Source: Halocaridina rubra
Lineage: Eukaryota > Arthropoda > Malacostraca > Decapoda > Atyidae
NCBI GenBank assembly: GCA_037179515.1
Contig: JAXCGZ010022648.1
Coordinates: 268,501-332,500 of the forward strand
Direction: 5' to 3'
DNA length: 64,000 nt
Positions 60,121 to 64,000 of this stretch are shown piece by piece. Numbering within the stretch: the first letter of the stretch is position 1; the number at the start of each line of letters is the position of its first letter. Both the position numbers and the translations under genes were made by a program. Under the pieces are notes generated by a model. It saw only the letters and a list, made by a program, of their open reading frames with translations, was not told where the DNA came from and did no database searches.

Positions 60121-61870
60121 TTACGGCTGCTTTTTGCGAGCGAAGAACATGGTAATGGGGAGTTGCTGTTGCTGTTTCTTCTTATGTTGGAAGATGGTCT
60201 TGTAAGGAATCATGGCATCGTCGAGAAGATTGCAGAAGGTCACTGAACGAACCATATTATCACCATGTTCTTGTTGGAGTGCTTTCACGTGTTCATACAT
60301 GACTGCCAGACATTTGAGTGTGAGGCCAGGTTCTTCGATTTTTTCGTGTGTTTCCTCTGGTTGTTCTTCGCTCGCTGATTTTGTAAATTCTTCCAAGTCT
60401 TCATCAGTCAAAGGCTGCGAGTGGCAGTCAATCAGTTCATTGACGTCTTTGTGAGTCATATCTTTAAAGCCTTCTCCTCCTAGCAATGCAGCCAACTTCA
60501 CAGCTTTCACAACTACCGAGTTATGGACTTCATCAGGAGCAAATCCCTTGTAGTCGTAGATGACTTCGGGCCACAATCGCTTCCAGCTGGCATTGATTGT
60601 GTCCGGCTTCATCTCTTTGATTGCATTCTGAATATTTTGAAGGCATGTAGCAATCGTGTAATTACGCCAGTAAGTCTTCATTGAAAATTCTTTGTCCGAA
60701 TCCATGGCTTCAACCAGGTTTGCCAGGGCATTTCATGTGTAGAGGGCCTTGAACGCAAGAATAACGCCTTGATCCATAGGCTTAATCAGTGACATCGTAT
60801 TCGGTAGCAGGAACTCTACTTGAACACCGTCATATTCGAGATTAGTTGTGTGGCCACCACCAATGTCAATCAAAAGAAGGACTTTAAATTCAAGGCCTTT
60901 TTCCGCAAAATAAATTTTGACCCGAGTGATAAAGCATTGGTGAAACCAGTCTGATGTGAGGCTTTTCGTGATCCAGGCTTTATAGTTATGCATCCAATAC
61001 ACTGGCAGCAGATTCTTGTTTTTATTCTTCAAAGCCCTAGGGTTCTTTGACTTGTAGATAAGCCCGGGCTTTAACATGAAGCCCGCAGCATTCCCGCACA
61101 TGATGAGGGTTACGCGGTCTTTGTGAGCTTTAAATCCCAGGGCTTTAGCTTCTTCTTTGAAGAGAAAAGTGTGAGATGGCATTCTCTTCCAAAATAAGCC
61201 AGTCTCATCCATGTTGAAAACTTGCTTAGGAGCATATTCCCTTTCGGCGATAACTTTCTTCAAGTCATTGTTCACGTAATCTTCAGCTGCAGCTGTATCT
61301 GCAGAGGCAGCTTCGCCATAAACTGAAACGCTATTTAGGCCAAAGCGCTTTTGAAATTTGGCGAACCATCCTTTGTTTGCAACAAATGATAGCTTCCTCG
61401 GTGGAGAATCGCTGGAGGGTCCTGGTTGTGGGTCGTCGATAACTTCTGCTCTCCTCCTCACGGTTGCCACTGTCGTCGTTGGGTTCGTATGCAGTGAATG
61501 TCTCGTACAGCTCCTTTGCCTTTGTTTGTATGATATTGGTGTCTAATCTTATGTTCTTCTTCCTGAAATCAGGAATCCACAGGGCCAAAGTAGATACCAT
61601 CCACACTATTATCTTATTGCGGGGTGTTACGACCCTCTTCGCTGTTTTACTAAAAGTAAAAGTCACTGTTTTCCTGATATTTGCCTCGTCCTTTTTGATG
61701 TATCGAACAGTAGATTTGTTGATGCCGAAATAGCGGCCGACATCTGCGAACCTTTTTCCTTCCTGCAAGATATCTAACAGTTTTACCTTTCCAGTTATGG
61801 TCAACATCTTAATTTGCCGCTTAGGCTTACTACCAGAAATCGTAAAAGATGAAGGACGCTTGGGAGGCAT
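60121..61870 (-). pseudogene. Tigger/CENP-B-type DDE transposase (E7), two breaks
   Basis: Best-preserved transposase in the window. It has MPPKRPSSFTISGSKPKR at the start, KVKLLDILQEGKRFADVGRY with FGINKSTVRYIK (first HTH), GWFAKFQKRFGLNSVSVYGE, then the catalytic region: MDETGLFWKRMPSHTF (first Asp), LLLIDIGGGHTTNL (second Asp; E5 has DNAGGH) and LIKPMDQGVILAFKALYT (third Asp). The C-terminus is LPITMFFARKKQP. Breaks: a frameshift near 61450-61470 in the acidic linker, and a TGA after KALYT where E5 has CGA (Arg), at about 60730. Only about 37 bases of the 5' leader remain before the inverted 3' segment. Confidence 0.9.
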
Positions 61871-61904
61871 AGCAGGTTGAAATACAAAAGCTTCACAAAA
61901 TTAC

Positions 61905-62234
61905 AAGCACAACGTGAAAGCACTCCAAACACTCTCACAAGACCATGATGATAATATGGTTCGTTCGGTGACCTTCTACAATCTTCTCGACGATGCCATG
62001 TCATTACCACCTCATTCAAGGTAAGTTTACCTATCACTTTCATATAAATTTACGCTTTCACGCTGTTATTAATAAAGTAAAGGGGGGTTTGTTAACAGTA
62101 CAGGGAGGGTTTATAAAGTAAACGTAAAAATAAATGTAAAATACCTATGTACATATAGGGTGATCCTACTTCGCGGAAATTCACCTATCGAGGTCAGTCC
62201 CGGAACCGAATCCCCCACGATAAACGAGGGATCA

Positions 62235-62237
<3 letters not shown>
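61905..62237 (+). repeat. Inverted copy of the E7 3' end at its 5' side
   Basis: On the plus strand this reads cgtgaaagcactccaa, gataatatggttcgttcggt, gaccttctacaatcttctcg, acgatgccatg: the C-terminal codons of the transposase (DNMVRSVTF and NLLDDAM), then the 3' subterminal unit and 3' TIR. The same sequence stands in the opposite direction at 59674-60290. Confidence 0.9.

Positions 62238-62328
<91 letters not shown>
62238..62328. repeat. (TA)n tract between E7 and MITE3
   Basis: About 45 TA units between two transposon ends. Confidence 0.95.
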
Positions 62329-62329
<1 letters not shown>

Positions 62330-62330
<1 letters not shown>

Positions 62331-62590
62331 TTCTCAACCTACAAAAGAGTTAGGTTCCAGAAGTCTGTTCGTAAGTTGTGCTTAGGTAAAAAAAAAATAA
62401 ATAAATAAAAAAGTACTGTGCAGTACATACATTTTCAGTACTGTACATTATTCAGGCTAATGACACCAAACTACGATATAAAATATAATGCATGCAGTAT
62501 AGTGCAGTAATACATACATTAATACATGGATGTACAATGGGTAGGTTTTTGTTCGTATCTGTGAATGTTCATAAGTAGCAGTAGCTTCTG
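62330..62590 (-). mobile_element. MITE3, complete-looking copy
   Basis: Left cttctcaacctacaaaagag, then ttaggttccagaagtctg; right end, on the other strand, cagaagctactgcttatgaa, then cattcacagatacgaac. It is about 260 bases and non-coding. A truncated copy lies at 24884-24968. Confidence 0.55.
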
Positions 62591-62857
62591 TGTGGTCACC
62601 TAATTGTGCTTACGGGAAAGAGCCCAAAGCTCGTATCTTCCTGTCTCCTGATTGGTTCCATTTTTTACTTCGTGATACTTATCGTACCTGTCCTTAAAAC
62701 TATGGATTGAGTTAGCATTATCTACCTCCTCGCTTAGCGAATTCCAATTATCAACTACTCTTACACTAAAAAAGTACTTCCTTACATCCTTCAAAGAAGT
62801 TTTCTTACGAAGATTCAAACTATGACCTCTAGTTCAAGAGCCAGCTATATCAAAATA
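62591..62857 (-). mobile_element. CR1-like LINE 3' end (LINE-A/B family)
   Basis: The minus strand encodes MNLRKKTSLKDVRKYFFSVR, VVDNWNSLSEEVDNANSIHS, then the 3' UTR gagctttgggctctttcccg, as in LINE-A and LINE-B. It is truncated at the RYFDMAG position, where the Jockey-like element begins. Confidence 0.85.
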
Positions 62858-64000
62858 TCGATTCCTAACCAGTGCTTCTGGTCCTTAGCCAAATACCTCT
62901 CCAAAAACTTCTGTAACTCAAGCTTTCCCCCTCTCATTCGTTCTGATGGTTCTATAGCTTGCTCTCCCACTGACAAAGCCAATCTCTTTGGCTATTATTT
63001 TTCTGCCAACTCTTCTATAAATGATTCCAGTGCACCTGTTCCTCAATCTTTACCACTCTCTAACCCTATGCTATCCCTTATCCTTTCTTCACGCAAAGTT
63101 CATAAGGTTCTTCGCTCGTTAAAGACGAACAAGGCATCTGGTCACGATGGTATCCCTGCAAGGTTCCTTAAGGAGTTTGCAGATGAACTGGCTCCCGTGC
63201 TTTGCCGTCTTTTTCGCCTCATTCTGTCAAATAGTATCCATTCTTCATCTCAGAAGCATGCTCTAGTTCAATCTGTTCCTAAGAAGGGTGACTGCTCTAT
63301 TCCTTCAAACTACCAACCTATTGCCCTAAGCTCCTCTATTGCTAACGTTTTCGAAACTTTGCTCAATGCTCACTTCCTGAAACGCCTAGAATCTAACTCA
63401 CTTATCTCCGATCATCAGTACGGCTTCCGCAAGGCAAGATCCACTGGTCATCTCCTGTCATATCTTACTCATGTACTGTCATCTTCTCTGAGGAACTATG
63501 GGGAATCCTTTATCGTTGCCCTTGATAACTCTAAGGCTTTTGACAGAGTCTAGTACAAGACTCTGTTGGCCAAACTCTCTGCCAATGGCTTTACACCTTC
63601 TTTCTGTTCTCTAATTTCCAGTTTTCTTTCTGACCGTTTTATATCTGTAGTTGTTGATGGTGCGACATCTAGCCCTATCTCTGTTACCAGTGGGGTTCCA
63701 CAGGGCTCTGTCCTTTCAATGATCTTCTACAATCTCCATCTTCCTTTCTTCTTCATGCCTTTGCTGATGATTCTACCCTTCACTTTTCCTCTGCCTTTTC
63801 TTCACAACCTTCATATGCTACTCGTAATTAGTCTGGTATCACTCTTCTACTCCGATTTGCAGAGGGTATCTGAGTGGGGCATTCAAAATTTTGTTAAATT
63901 AATGCCTCCAAGACAGTTTCTAGCTATCTCTTTATCTAATTCTCCTCCTATCTCTTTATCTTATTCTCCTCCTGATAACCCTATTGTCTTCAAAACTAAC
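62858..64000 (+). mobile_element. Jockey-like LINE, RT region, runs off the window
   Basis: A 5'-truncated LINE. The RT frame starts near 62866 with CFWSLAKYLSKNFCNSSFPP, goes through TNKASGHDGIPARFLKEFAD, PVPKKGDCSIPSNYQPIAL (near 63270), QYGFRKARSTGHLLSYLTH and ALDNSKAFDRV, then a stop where Trp is expected (tgg to tag, 63551). It continues with [30 protein letters not shown], a deletion of about 27 bases, then LLHAFADDSTLHFSSAFSSQ (catalytic Asp pair). The 3' part lies beyond the window. Confidence 0.85.
62866..63553 (+). pseudogene. Jockey-like reverse transcriptase, N-terminal half
   Basis: RT fingers and the start of the palm, with the motif A Asp in ALDNSKAFDRV. The open frame begins upstream, in antisense CR1 sequence (MTSSSRASYIKIS), so its first residues are an accident of the junction. 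A stop at 63551 ends it. Confidence 0.8.

Larger units (their letters stand above)
59674..62237 (-). mobile_element. Tigger-type transposon E7, nearly complete, with two 3'-type ends
   Basis: Minus-oriented, 2.56 kb. The left end is cagtaacccctcgtttattg, with ggttcggttccgggaccgac and two subterminal units. The right end, read on the other strand, is the same 3'-type TIR (cagtgatccctcgtttatcg, ggttccgggactgacctcga) with one unit. The 5'-type TIR and 5' subterminal region seen in E1, E4 and E6 are missing. The transposase lies at 60121-61870. Confidence 0.88.

Overview
The window is eukaryotic: two genes with GT-AG introns, AT-rich DNA, many simple repeats, and several families each of LINEs, tRNA-derived SINEs and TA-target DNA transposons. 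The style of the repeats (SINEs with TTA tails, CR1-like and Jockey-like LINEs, pogo/Tigger elements set in long TA tracts) and the invertebrate-type Sec24 suggest an arthropod, most likely a decapod crustacean. The organism is an inference; the gene calls are much firmer.

Two host genes are present. (1) A complete Sec24 gene of the Sec24A/B class (COPII inner-coat cargo adaptor) runs on the + strand from about 13999 to 48379 in 14 coding exons. All splice phases agree and give 1384 residues. A possible short upstream exon with its promoter lies near 8440-8511. (2) The 3' part of an adenosine kinase gene (PfkB family) lies on the - strand at 51744-54990. Its last four exons (180 residues) are inside the window and the 5' exons lie beyond it. 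The two genes are convergent, about 3.4 kb apart.

The rest is largely mobile DNA. 1-5833: two CR1-like LINEs head to head, forming a 2.2-kb-arm inverted repeat. 5834-13998: intergenic DNA or the first Sec24 intron, with SINEs, microsatellites and an old LINE relic. Sec24 introns 9 and 11 (24763-34008 and 34666-43047) are filled by a train of pogo/Tigger-type elements (called E1-E6 here), a second TIR family carrying a ~180-bp satellite (MITE2), short repeats and a decayed LINE; nearly all the DNA elements are separated by pure TA tracts. Intron 12 holds a different Tigger-like element. Upstream of the adenosine kinase exons lie a CR1-like LINE split by a Jockey-like 3' end, a composite TIR element carrying the satellite, a nearly complete Tigger (E7), another MITE, a CR1 3' end and a Jockey-like RT that runs off the window.

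The most unusual structures are: a 169-bp tandem array in E2 in which most units carry a splice-acceptor-like and a donor-like site on the Sec24 sense strand; E7, whose 5' end is replaced by an inverted copy of its own 3' end; the ~180-bp satellite shared by distinct transposons; and the strict association of transposon ends with TA tracts. No intact mobile-element protein and no clearly new gene system was found.
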